From JBDIAG01 sp963835085 (GTDB lineage Bacteria; Actinomycetota; Actinomycetes; Actinomycetales; CAWJMD01), in assembly GCA_963835085.1 (NCBI GenBank), contig CAWIED010000001.1, forward strand, positions 930,001 through 994,000: a stretch of 64,000 nt of DNA. Reading direction: 5' to 3'. A program made the position numbers and the translations under genes. This document shows positions 17,611 through 25,655 of this stretch, one piece after another. Numbering within the stretch: position 1 is the first letter of the stretch; each line of letters begins with the position of its first letter. The notes under the pieces are model-generated. The model was not told the origin of the DNA. It ran no database searches and was given only the letters and a program-made list of their open reading frames with translations.

Positions 17611-18288
17611 TCAGCCGGGACGCCGGCCTAGGCGAGCTGCCAGGAGCCGGCGCAGGGGAGTGTGCGGTGTCGGCGTGGCTGAGCTGGAACTGCCCAGCAG
17701 CCGACGGCGGGGACGCTCGACGTACCCGCCGTCGGCCAATCCCGCCAACCGTTCGAAGACGTTGCGAGAGGCCAGATCTCCCGTCATCAGCCACGACCAG
17801 GTCATCGCCGCCAGGTAGCCAGGCAGGAAGCCCGCCCCTAGCACGGCCCATTGCCACGCATGCCGTGCCTCGTGGGCCAACACGGTGTCAGGGATGGCGG
17901 TGTTAGGGAGCACAGTGTCAGGGATGGCCGTGTCAGGGAGCACAGTGTCAGGGAGCACGGTGTCGGGCAGGGCGTCCGGCTTGGCCCGCGAGGGCCTTCC
18001 CCAGGCAAACCCGCCCTTGGTGAGGATGACGTCTCCGATCGTGAACGCCCCGGCGATCGGCAGGTTCCAGCGATAACCCTCCGCGAGCCGAAGGCGCTCC
18101 GGGCCCGGCCGCACCGAGCAGCCACCTGCTCGCGCGAGCAGCAGTCCGAACGGCGTCGACAGGTTGATCAGATTGCCCGTGGCGCGGATCAACTCGGCGC
18201 GCGTGCCCGTCGTCCGGCGTGAGTCGCCGTGATCGGCGGCGCATACTCCAGGGCCGGACCTGCGTCGAAGTCGAGGCGCGGGCTGCAT
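17611..18288 (-). CDS. HEARH-containing conserved protein with an in-frame pentapeptide repeat
   Basis: The recognisable parts are RATGNLINLSTPFGLLLARAGG, YRWNLPIAGAFTIGDV, then HEARHAWQWA (like a metalloprotease HExxH but with Arg for the fourth residue), FLPGYLAAM.WSWL, and SRNVFERLAGLADGGY. I recall related actinobacterial hypothetical proteins but no function. Between the second and third blocks lies a run of about six copies of LPDTV/IPDTA type, coded by a 15 bp minisatellite. The start is uncertain: ATG 18288 is listed, but the conserved part begins near 18200. It ends 5 bp from ftsK, convergent. Confidence 0.6.
   Translation of the reverse strand: MQPAPRLRRRSGPGVCAADHGDSRRTTGTRAELIRATGNLINLSTPFGLLLARAGGCSVRPGPERLRLAEGYRWNLPIAGAFTIGDVILTKGGFAWGRPSRAKPDALPDTVLPDTVLPDTAIPDTVLPNTAIPDTVLAHEARHAWQWAVLGAGFLPGYLAAMTWSWLMTGDLASRNVFERLAGLADGGYVERPRRRLLGSSSSATPTPHTPLRRLLAARLGRRPG
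17885..17974. repeat. 15 bp minisatellite, six copies
   Basis: Six imperfect units of GTGTCAGGGAGCACA type (variants GTGTCAGGGATGGCG and others) run without gaps. The unit length is a multiple of three, so copy changes add or remove five residues (LPDTV/IPDTA) in the minus-strand gene without a frameshift. Confidence 0.9.
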
Positions 18289-18320
18289 TGGCAACAGTGT
18301 GAGGCCGTAGTCTCTCCGCT

Positions 18321-19445
18321 GTGGTCAAGCGTCGAACTCGCCCTCACAGCACTCCCGGTCCGACAGATCTGCCCGATATCGCCCTGCACCCGTCCGCTCC
18401 AGCCGAGGCCTCGGCTTCTACGTCCTATCCGGCGGGCATCGTCACGCTGGTAGGGCTGGCGGCCGCGGTGATCGCTATCGGCGGCGCGCAGAGTCTGGGG
18501 AGCATTCTCGCGCCCGTGGCGTTGGCCATCATTCTCGTGATCACGTTCTTTCCGGTCAGCACCTGGCTGCGCTCCAAGGGCGTTCCTGGCTGGATCGCCA
18601 CCGGCCTCACTCTCTTGTCTCTCATCCTGGTGCTGGGCGCCATCAGCGCCTCGCTGGCGCTGGCCGTAGCCCAACTGGTCAACACGTTGCCGAACTACTC
18701 CTCCGAATTCATCACGCTGTACAACGAGTCGGTTTCGCTGTTGTCCAAGGCCGGCATCTCCACCCAGCAGATCACCACTGCTCTGCACCGGATCGACCCG
18801 CAATCCATCTTCGGCTACGCCCAGGCCCTGCTCGCGAGCCTGCAGGGCTTCGGGTCACTCGTCACCGTGCTGCTCATCACGATGCTCTTCCTCGCCCTCG
18901 ATGCGGCCGATATGCCGCGCCGCCTGGAGGAGATGAGGAAGACCAAGCCCGACCACGTGGCGGCACTGGAGTCGTTCGCGTTCCGGGTGCGCCGTTACTG
19001 GGTGGTCTCGAGCGCCTTCGGTCTGGTGTGCGCGATTCTCGACGTGGTCGCATTGTTGTGGTTGGGGGTACCGATGGCCCTCACCTTCGGCGTGTTGGCC
19101 TTCGTGACGAATTACATTCCCAACATTGGCTTTGTGATCGGTCTTGTGCCTCCGGCGTTGATGGCGCTATTGGACGAGGGCCCGAGCCGGTCCGTGTGGG
19201 TCGTCGTTGTCTACTGCGTGATCAACTTCGTCATCCAGACCCTCATCCAGCCCCGTTTCACGGGCGACGCGGTGGGCCTCACAGCTACCGTCACCTTCCT
19301 GTCCTTGCTCTTCTGGGCGTGGGTGCTGGGGCCGTTGGGGGCCCTGCTGGCCGTCCCGCTCACGCTCTTCTTCAAGGCGGTCTTTATCGACCGCGATCCC
19401 CAGGCCCGCTGGCTCAACACGTTTATCTCCAATACCGGTGCCTGA
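18321..19445 (+). CDS. AI-2E family (PerM-type) transporter
   Basis: The 374-residue membrane protein has about seven to eight TM segments. Its family signature is FGVLAFVTNYIPNIGFVIG in the second half, followed by NFVIQTLIQPRFTGDAVGLTATVTFLSLLFWAW..GPLGALLAVPL. The family exports small molecules (autoinducer-2 in E. coli TqsA, other substrates elsewhere), and the substrate here is unknown. The start is GTG 18321, divergent from the HEARH gene. A hairpin follows at 19508-19535. Confidence 0.9.
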   Translation: MVKRRTRPHSTPGPTDLPDIALHPSAPAEASASTSYPAGIVTLVGLAAAVIAIGGAQSLGSILAPVALAIILVITFFPVSTWLRSKGVPGWIATGLTLLSLILVLGAISASLALAVAQLVNTLPNYSSEFITLYNESVSLLSKAGISTQQITTALHRIDPQSIFGYAQALLASLQGFGSLVTVLLITMLFLALDAADMPRRLEEMRKTKPDHVAALESFAFRVRRYWVVSSAFGLVCAILDVVALLWLGVPMALTFGVLAFVTNYIPNIGFVIGLVPPALMALLDEGPSRSVWVVVVYCVINFVIQTLIQPRFTGDAVGLTATVTFLSLLFWAWVLGPLGALLAVPLTLFFKAVFIDRDPQARWLNTFISNTGA

Positions 19446-19507
19446 CCAACTATCGCCAATACCCGTGCCAGAGCAACCCCCAGACCTGGGGTAGGAGGGG
19501 TTACCCG

Positions 19508-19535
19508 AGCGCCGCCGGGGCCGGGTGGCGGCGCT
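19508..19535. terminator. GC-rich hairpin after the AI-2E-type gene
   Basis: AGCGCCGCC (19508-19516) pairs perfectly with GGCGGCGCT (19527-19535) across a 10-base loop, in the gap before the phospholipase-D gene. It lacks a T-tract, as is common in actinobacteria. Confidence 0.45.
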
Positions 19536-19562
19536 GTCGGGTGGCCAGGGAAGATGGGGTCC

Positions 19563-20804
19563 ATGCGTGTGGATCCCCCTCGGCTGGTTCGGTGGGCGGG
19601 GCTCGCGCTCGGGGCAGCGGTAGGCACTCAGGTGGGTGTCGCGAGCACTATTTTGGCCATCGACCGCACGCGGCAGAAGCGTGAGGTAGACGTCGCCCAC
19701 CTGTCGTACACGCCGCCGTGGACGACGACGGCCGCCGCGAGCGAGCTCACCACCTATACGTACGGCGCAGACCTGTATCCGCAGATGTTGGAAGCGATCG
19801 CGAACGCGCAGGAGTCGGTCTTCCTCGAGACCTTCATCTGGAAGGACGATCTCGTCGGGCAGCGGTTCAAGGACGCCGTGATCGCCGCCGCCGATCGTGG
19901 CGTACGGGTGTTCCTCGTCTACGACGGCTTTGCCAATCTCGTCGTCCCGCGTGAGTTCAAGCGGTTTCCCGACAACATCCACGTGCTCGCCTTTCCCGTG
20001 CTCCGGCTCGGCTTGCTCAGGTTGAACCTGCGCGACTCCGGCCGAGACCACCGCAAGATCCTCGTGGTCGACCGCGCGATCGGGTTCGTGGGCGGCTATA
20101 ACCTCGGGTCGTTGTACGCCACTCAATGGCGAGACACCCATCTGCGCGTCGTCGGCCCGGCGGTGTGGGAACTGTCCAACGCGTTCGTCGACTTCTGGAA
20201 TCACTACCGCAAAGCCCATCACCCGATCCTCGAGGACTTTGGCACGCCACAGTGGGATCCACGGGTCGAAGCCCACGTCAACGCCCCCTCGCACATGCTG
20301 TTCCCGGTGCGGGGGATGTATCTCGATGCCATCAATCGGGCCAGCAAACGGATCTGGATCACCCAGGGCTATTTCATTCCCGACAGTGACCTGCTCAGCG
20401 CCTTATCCACAGCCGCCACCCGCGGCCTCGATGTTCGAGTGCTGATGCCGCGCGCTTCGAATCACGTTCTGGCCGACTGGCTCTCACGCGGCTACTACAC
20501 CGAGCTGCTTGCCAAGGGGGTGCGGCTCTTTCAGTACCGCGACGCCATGGTGCATGCCAAGACCATCACCGTCGACGGCCAATGGTGTTCGATCGGCACG
20601 GCCAACATCGACCGGCTGTCGCTGCGCGGAAACTTCGAGGTGAACCTCGGCATCTACGACGAGGCACAGGCGGGTCATCTCGAGCGGGTCTTTCTCAACG
20701 ATCTCGAGAACTGCGACGAACTCACCTTCGAGCAGTGGCAGCGTCGGGGGCCGTTGACGAGGTTCAGCGAGCGAGTGCTCGCGCCGTTGCACCCCTTCTT
20801 CTGA
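19563..20804 (+). CDS. Phospholipase D-family phosphatidyltransferase (cardiolipin synthase-like)
   Basis: The 413-residue protein has one N-terminal TM helix and two HKD motifs: RDHRKILVVD (about residue 162) and VHAKTITVD (about 330), each followed by GG.N or GTAN.DRLS. This is the arrangement of ClsA/ClsB cardiolipin synthases. It keeps the C-terminal R..W..R..L.R..ER segment of the family. ATG 19563 is preferred (GGGAAG nine bases upstream); ATG 19554 is possible. Substrate specificity within the PLD superfamily cannot be read from sequence. Confidence 0.88.
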   Translation: MRVDPPRLVRWAGLALGAAVGTQVGVASTILAIDRTRQKREVDVAHLSYTPPWTTTAAASELTTYTYGADLYPQMLEAIANAQESVFLETFIWKDDLVGQRFKDAVIAAADRGVRVFLVYDGFANLVVPREFKRFPDNIHVLAFPVLRLGLLRLNLRDSGRDHRKILVVDRAIGFVGGYNLGSLYATQWRDTHLRVVGPAVWELSNAFVDFWNHYRKAHHPILEDFGTPQWDPRVEAHVNAPSHMLFPVRGMYLDAINRASKRIWITQGYFIPDSDLLSALSTAATRGLDVRVLMPRASNHVLADWLSRGYYTELLAKGVRLFQYRDAMVHAKTITVDGQWCSIGTANIDRLSLRGNFEVNLGIYDEAQAGHLERVFLNDLENCDELTFEQWQRRGPLTRFSERVLAPLHPFF

Positions 20805-20888
20805 TCCCCGGCAGATTGGCCGTGTCCGAGCGTGCAGACCGCGGCCGGGCAAACGTGAGCGGAGCCAGCGGGGGCTAGGCTGAAGGTC

Positions 20889-22403
20889 GTGTCTGTCTCC
20901 TCCGCTTCGTCGCGCCGGGTAGCCCTGGTCACTTTGGGCTGTGCCCGCAATGAGGTCGACTCCTCAGAGCTGGCGGGCAGGTTGTCGGCTGCGGGCTGGG
21001 AACTGGTGGACGACGCGGTGGAAGCCGACGTCGCGGTCGTGAACACCTGCGGTTTCGTGGAGCAGGCCAAGAAGGACTCGGTGGATGCGCTGCTCGAGGC
21101 GGCAGACCTCAAAGACTCGGGTCGCACCCGTGCGGTGGTGGCTGTCGGGTGTCTGGCGGAGCGGTATGGCAAAGAACTGGAGGCGTCCCTGCCCGAGGCG
21201 GACGCCGTGCTCGGCTTCGACTCCTATCCCGACCTGGCGGCCCATCTCGACGGCATTCTCGCCGGCCACAGACCGGCCGCTCATGTACCGCGCGACCGCC
21301 GCACGCTGCTGCCCGTCTCACCCGTCGCCCGCCGGGCCGCCCTGGCGCCGGCCGAGGGCTCGGCTCCCGACCTGGCAGGCCAGGTCCCGGCGTCCGGTCC
21401 GCCGGTTGTGCGGCGACTGCTCGATGGGCGTCCCTGGGCGCCGGTGAAGCTGGCCTCGGGATGTGACCGGCGCTGTTCGTTCTGCGCCATCCCGTCGTTT
21501 CGGGGAGCCTTTATCTCACGTCATCCCGACGAGGTCGTGGCCGAGACCCGCTGGCTCGCCGAGCAGGGCATTCGCGAGGTGTTCCTGGTCAGCGAGAACA
21601 CCACCTCGTACGGCAAGGACCTGGCCGACCTGCGCGCACTCGAAGCGTTGCTGCCGCGGTTGGCAGAAGTCAATGGCATCGAACGGATCCGGGTCTCCTA
21701 CCTGCAGCCGGCCGAGGTACGGCCGGGACTCATCGAGGCGATCGCCAGCACCGACAAGGTCGCCGCCTACTTCGATCTGTCGTTTCAGCACAGCGCCCCC
21801 ACGGTGTTACGGCGGATGCGTCGCTTCGGCGACACCGCAGCGTTCCTCGACCTCGTGGCGCGCGTGCGCGCGGCCGCTCCTGCCGCCGGCATCCGGTCGA
21901 ACGTCATCGTGGGCTTCCCCGGCGAGACCGAGTCAGATCTGGCCGACCTGCAGGGATTCCTCAGTGAGGCCATGCTGGATGTCGTGGGCGTGTTCGGATA
22001 TTCCGACGAAGACGGCACCGAGGCCGCCGGTCTCGATGGGCATCTCGACGACGACACCATCGCCGCCCGGCTCGCGGACACGGTCGACCTCGTGGAGCAG
22101 TTGACGTCGCAGCGGGCCGAAGACCGGCTGGGAGAGCGACTGGACGTGATCGTCGAGGGCATCGACGACGATGGACGGGTGTGGGGCCGAGCAGCGCATC
22201 AGGGCCCCGACGTCGATGGCGTCACGCTGCTCGTCTCGCCCGAGTCCGGTACGCAGCTTCGCCTGAAGTCCAGCGGCACTCACAGCGCGGGCACAAGCGC
22301 CGCTGGGGATGCTGACCTGCGAGTGGGTGAGCTGGTCGGCGCCGATGTTGTGGCGAACGAGGGCGTCGACCTGGTGGCCGAGGTACGCGAGGTGCGGGCA
22401 TGA
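20889..22403 (+). CDS. rimO: Ribosomal protein S12 methylthiotransferase
   Basis: This radical SAM enzyme methylthiolates an aspartate of ribosomal protein S12. The 504-residue protein has the N-terminal MTTase domain with LGCARNEVDSE-like cysteines and NTCGF. The radical SAM cluster motif is CDRRCSFCAIPSFRG (about residues 192-206), and V..NTT.YG is seen. A C-terminal TRAM domain ends the protein. GCARN and FRG distinguish RimO from MiaB, which is also in the window. It overlaps pgsA by 4 bp. There is a roughly 40-residue Ala/Pro-rich insert before the SAM motif. Confidence 0.95.
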   Translation: MSVSSASSRRVALVTLGCARNEVDSSELAGRLSAAGWELVDDAVEADVAVVNTCGFVEQAKKDSVDALLEAADLKDSGRTRAVVAVGCLAERYGKELEASLPEADAVLGFDSYPDLAAHLDGILAGHRPAAHVPRDRRTLLPVSPVARRAALAPAEGSAPDLAGQVPASGPPVVRRLLDGRPWAPVKLASGCDRRCSFCAIPSFRGAFISRHPDEVVAETRWLAEQGIREVFLVSENTTSYGKDLADLRALEALLPRLAEVNGIERIRVSYLQPAEVRPGLIEAIASTDKVAAYFDLSFQHSAPTVLRRMRRFGDTAAFLDLVARVRAAAPAAGIRSNVIVGFPGETESDLADLQGFLSEAMLDVVGVFGYSDEDGTEAAGLDGHLDDDTIAARLADTVDLVEQLTSQRAEDRLGERLDVIVEGIDDDGRVWGRAAHQGPDVDGVTLLVSPESGTQLRLKSSGTHSAGTSAAGDADLRVGELVGADVVANEGVDLVAEVREVRA

Positions 22404-22996
22404 CCACGCCAGCACCCGTCCGGCCCAGCAACGTCAACCTGCCGAATGCCTTGACGCTGGGACGTATCGCGGTCGTCCCGCTCTTCGCCTGGCTGTTGTG
22501 GCACGACCACGGGGAATCGCCCGCGTGGCGTTGGGCTGCCCTGGCTGTCTTCGGGTTGGCCATCGCCACCGATCGGATGGACGGTGAACTCGCCCGACGC
22601 CGCAACTTGGTGACCGACTTCGGCAAGGTGGCCGATCCCATCGCCGACAAGGCGCTGATCGGCACCGCGCTCGTGATCCTGTCGATGCTGGGCATGTTGT
22701 GGTGGTGGGTCACCATCGTGATCATCGCCCGTGAACTGTTCGTCACGCTGCTGCGCTTCGTGGTGATCCGCTACGGGGTGATGCCCGCCTCGCGGGGTGG
22801 CAAGCTCAAGACCGTGCTGCAGGCCACCTCGGTAGCCATCTATCTGGCTCCGCTGGAGGCCTACGTCGGGTCACTGGGCACGTGGTTGGCTGCCCTCGTC
22901 ATGGCAGCTGCGTTCATCGTGACCGTCGCGACCGCCGTCGACTATGTGCTGAAGGCCATCCGGCTGCGAACCGAGGCCATAGCGAAGCGATCGTGA
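22400..22996 (+). CDS. pgsA: CDP-diacylglycerol-glycerol-3-phosphate 3-phosphatidyltransferase
   Basis: The 198-residue integral membrane enzyme makes phosphatidylglycerol phosphate. The CDP-alcohol phosphotransferase signature D-x2-DG-x2-AR-x8-G-x3-D-x3-D is complete (from Asp57: DRMDGELARRRNLVTDFGKV then ADPIAD). NVPN.LTLGRI-like N-terminus and several TM helices follow. Its ATG overlaps the rimO stop (ATGA). The order rimO-pgsA-clgR is typical, but the cinA gene usual after pgsA is not there. Confidence 0.95.
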   Translation: MTTPAPVRPSNVNLPNALTLGRIAVVPLFAWLLWHDHGESPAWRWAALAVFGLAIATDRMDGELARRRNLVTDFGKVADPIADKALIGTALVILSMLGMLWWWVTIVIIARELFVTLLRFVVIRYGVMPASRGGKLKTVLQATSVAIYLAPLEAYVGSLGTWLAALVMAAAFIVTVATAVDYVLKAIRLRTEAIAKRS

Positions 22997-23356
22997 GCTG
23001 CGGTATCGGCACACGTGGGCGTGTAGGATTGCCGGCTCGGACATCGGAGCCTGCATGTTGGATTCCGGGGCCGGCCCCATGGGCCTGGGAACACGGGTAC
23101 CGACCGGGGAGTTGAAGTCGTAGCGACCGGCAGCACGGGTGGAGGCCGGCTTCGCCGGACGATGTCGTCCCGTGACCGGTCTCTCACCTGACAGACTTTG
23201 CTGAGTTGAGCTGGTTTTGGGTTGGGCCGGGGTGCCACGCTGTCAGCCGAACGGGCGTTCTGTGTGTCCGGTCGGGGACTATAGGTGATGTCGCTGGCGA
23301 GGTAAGGGTACGGTTGAGGTTAGTAGGGCAACGCAGTGACGGAGGGAGGCTTGGCG
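22997..23356. other. Intergenic region upstream of clgR
   Basis: There is no gene here, although cinA commonly occupies this place in relatives. CCGGC/GCCGG around TTC (23146-23158) is a short hairpin. TATAGG at 23280-23285 could be a -10 element for clgR. No convincing ClgR box was found. Confidence 0.35.
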
Positions 23357-23665
23357 ATGGTGGTTCTTCGGCGTGAGATCGGGGATGTGCTGCGCGGTAA
23401 CCGACACCGCCAGGGCCGCACGCTTCGTGAGGTCTCGAAGGAGGCCCGGGTCTCTCTCGGCTACCTCTCGGAAGTAGAGCGGGGACAGAAAGAGGCGTCC
23501 TCTGAGTTGCTGAGTTCGATCTGTGGGGCGCTGGAGGTACCCCTGTCGGCGGTCCTGCGCGAGGTGAGCGATCGAGTGGCCATCGCGGAAGGGTTGACGG
23601 TGCCCGACACCATCCCCGTTGAGTTGAGTGACCAGGTCGCAGCCGATCTTGTCGGCGCCGCCTGA
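23357..23665 (+). CDS. clgR: ClgR-type XRE-family regulator of the Clp protease genes
   Basis: The 102-residue protein is a single helix-turn-helix: LRREIGDVLRG.R..QGRTLREVS..ARVSLGYLSEVERGQKEASSELLSSIC.AL. This is the ClgR signature, and the gene follows pgsA as in other actinobacteria. ClgR activates clpP/clpC and DNA-repair genes on envelope or protein stress. ATG 23357 follows a GGAGGGAGG element (23341-23349) seven bases upstream. Confidence 0.92.
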   Translation: MVVLRREIGDVLRGNRHRQGRTLREVSKEARVSLGYLSEVERGQKEASSELLSSICGALEVPLSAVLREVSDRVAIAEGLTVPDTIPVELSDQVAADLVGAA

Positions 23666-23712
23666 ACGCCTCGACCGGATGAGCTGAACCGTCGACAGCA
23701 TGAGGGGGCAAG

Positions 23713-24666
23713 ATGCGCTGGCCCCGCGGTCATGACCCTCCCGACAAGCGGGGTGCGGGTGTGCCGCGGCCCAATCGTGACCCGGTGCTCACGAGTTTGT
23801 CCGTGCCGGATGCGGAGCACTTCGTGCAACTGGCGCGTGACGTCTTCCACCATGCCGGAATCCTCTGCAACTACGACGGTCAGGGCTGCCTGGTCACGGA
23901 GCGAGGCCGGTACAGCCTCATCGAACTAGGCCGGCTGGCGGCCGGTAGCCCCAAGGCGACCTGGCCGGGCATGCTCACCCGGCAGATGGCGGGCATGGTG
24001 GCTGCCGACAAGGTGCCGCCCCCGACCAGCCTCGAAGAGGCGGCTCCGCTGTTGTTGCCCAAGTTGCGGGCCGTGCAAGACCTGCCCCACCCGGCGCCCG
24101 CGTACGCGCCGGAGGTCCTTCCCGGCATCCGGCTCGTGCTGGTGCTGCGCTACCCGTCACACGTCACCGAGCTGTTGGCCGACGACGCCATCGACGCCTT
24201 CGGAAGCTGGGCCGCTGTGCGATCGGTCGCCCTGGCGAACATGCGCCGGCTGCCACCGCCCACCATCAGCGACGTGTCGGCTGACGGAGACCGCCCGGAT
24301 GCCACCGTGCACATCCTGCAGTACGACGACTCGTTCGGTGCCTCGCGAGTGCTCGTCCTGGCTGAGCTGCTCGCCGAGATAGGGGTCGAAAGGCCAACGC
24401 ACGGAGTGCTGTTCGCCGTCCCCAACCGGCACACCCTGATGGTGCATGTGCTGCGCGGCGAAGGCGTGGTGGCGGTGCTGAGGATGCTCGTCGACCTGGT
24501 GCGGGCTGAGAACGCCAGCCAACCGGCCCCGGTGAGTCCGCACCTGTACTACTGGGTCGACGGCCAGTCTGCCGAACAGGTCTCCACGATCGATGACGAC
24601 GGCAGCAGCTGTGTGCTCATGACCGCCTCGCTTGCCGAGGACCTCGTCGCGCTCGGCCTGCTCTAG
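23713..24666 (+). CDS. Conserved hypothetical protein, DUF1444-like C-terminus
   Basis: The 317-residue protein has no TM segment or signal. An early segment is HAGILCNYDGQGCLVTERGRYSL. The second half contains SWAAVRSVALANMRRLP and VHILQYDDSFGASRVL. THGVLFAVPNRHTLMVHVL resembles DUF1444 (YtpQ) proteins, in which a predicted value is compared or stored; the function is unknown. It starts 47 bp after clgR on the same strand, so it may share its promoter. The C-terminus carries an acidic stretch IDDDGSS. Confidence 0.55.
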   Translation: MRWPRGHDPPDKRGAGVPRPNRDPVLTSLSVPDAEHFVQLARDVFHHAGILCNYDGQGCLVTERGRYSLIELGRLAAGSPKATWPGMLTRQMAGMVAADKVPPPTSLEEAAPLLLPKLRAVQDLPHPAPAYAPEVLPGIRLVLVLRYPSHVTELLADDAIDAFGSWAAVRSVALANMRRLPPPTISDVSADGDRPDATVHILQYDDSFGASRVLVLAELLAEIGVERPTHGVLFAVPNRHTLMVHVLRGEGVVAVLRMLVDLVRAENASQPAPVSPHLYYWVDGQSAEQVSTIDDDGSSCVLMTASLAEDLVALGLL

Positions 24667-24809
24667 GTGCGATGCCGTTCGGTAAAGGTTCGGGGGTGGG
24701 TGTCATCCCGGCTTCGGGGCTGCGTCTGGCGAGGAACGCGCAACCCTTGAATCACAGTCTTTCCGGACTTCTGCTGCGATCTTCCATGTAAGACGGTGCC
24801 CACCGCGGC

Positions 24810-25060
24810 GGATATACCGCGGACGGCAGCACTGAACGACTCCAATCCGAGTTCTGGTGCTCAACGTGGTGTCAACTGGGGTGGATATACCGCGGACGGC
24901 AGCACTCAACGACTCCAACCCGAGTTCTGGTGCTCAACGTGGTGTCAACTGCGGCGGATATACCGCGGACGGCAGCACCGAACGACCCTGACCCCGGTTC
25001 CGGCGATCGACGTGGTGCCAACTGCGGCAACGTCACCGCGGATGGCACCACCCAGCGCCC
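24810..25060. repeat. 73 bp tandem repeat array, about 3.5 copies
   Basis: Units start with GGATATACCGCGGACGGCAG at 24810, 24883 and 24956, exactly 73 bp apart, and a decayed fourth unit begins near 25029. The period is not a multiple of three and no frame is conserved, so the array is non-coding. Each unit carries a short dyad (CGCGG..CCGCG) around GGATATACC. It occupies the 989 bp gap between the DUF1444-like gene and lhr. Confidence 0.9.
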
Positions 25061-25118
25061 CCCCGGATCGTGAGGGTCGAGTCCGGTTTCTGGAGGCTGT
25101 GAACGGGGCCGGTTTCTG

Positions 25119-25161
25119 GCGCTAGGGCGGTGCCCCGCTGTGCGGGGCATCGCCCTAGCGC
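25119..25161. repeat. 43 nt near-perfect hairpin
   Basis: GCGCTAGGGCG then G then TGCCCCGC (25119-25138) is followed by loop TGT and by GCGGGGCA, T, CGCCCTAGCGC (25142-25161). The stem is 20 bp with one G.T pair. It has no T-tract and is flanked by TTTCTG and AGGAAA. It could be a terminator, a REP-like element or an RNA structure. Confidence 0.8.
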
Positions 25162-25234
25162 AGGAAAGCCCCTGGCCCGCGACTGTCGAAACCGCCTTTT
25201 GCGGAAGACTCGGGCAGGCTGCGGCTTCCCCTCG

Positions 25235-25332
25235 CCCGGCTCCGACCCGCCAACCGCCCGGCTTCGACCCGCCAACCGCCCGGCTCCGACGCGCCAACCG
25301 CCCGGCTTCGACGCGCCAACCGCCCGGCTCCG
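25235..25332. repeat. 22 bp tandem repeat, about 4.5 copies
   Basis: Units of CCCGGCTCCGACCCGCCAAC-CG start at 25235, 25257, 25279 and 25301, with a partial fifth at 25323. Variation is limited to C/T and C/G at two positions that alternate between copies. It is non-coding. Confidence 0.9.
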
Positions 25333-25560
25333 TCCGGCTCGGCCCGCCTGTCGCCGGGTTCCGCCCTCCACCCCTGAGCTGCCCACGCGTCGCTGAGCTG
25401 GCCATCTGTCGCTGACCTGCCAGGCCCCGTCGGCGGGCTGGCCCCGTCTGGCGCTGGGCTAGCTGGACAGACCTTGACACCCACACCAGACGACTAACCG
25501 AACGGCATTGCGGCTAGGTGTCGCTTCCTGGATCGGGCGCCTGGCGGCGTTGTCGGCCAT

Positions 25561-25583
25561 CCCGCGTAGCTCCGCTACGCGGG
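25561..25583. terminator. Perfect hairpin downstream of lhr
   Basis: CCCGCGTAGC (25561-25570), loop TCC, then GCTACGCGGG (25574-25583): a perfect 10 bp stem, 73 bp past the lhr stop codon on the minus strand. It likely ends the lhr transcript, though there is no U-tract. Confidence 0.5.
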
Positions 25584-25655
25584 CGGACCTCCGCCTTGTC
25601 AGCCATCTCGCCAGAAACCGACACTGCAGCGTTCCTGGCGTGCCCTCATGGACCT

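Noticed and set aside
24810..25332. CRISPR array
   Set aside because: The units are contiguous tandem copies (73 bp and 22 bp) without unique spacers, and no cas gene is present.
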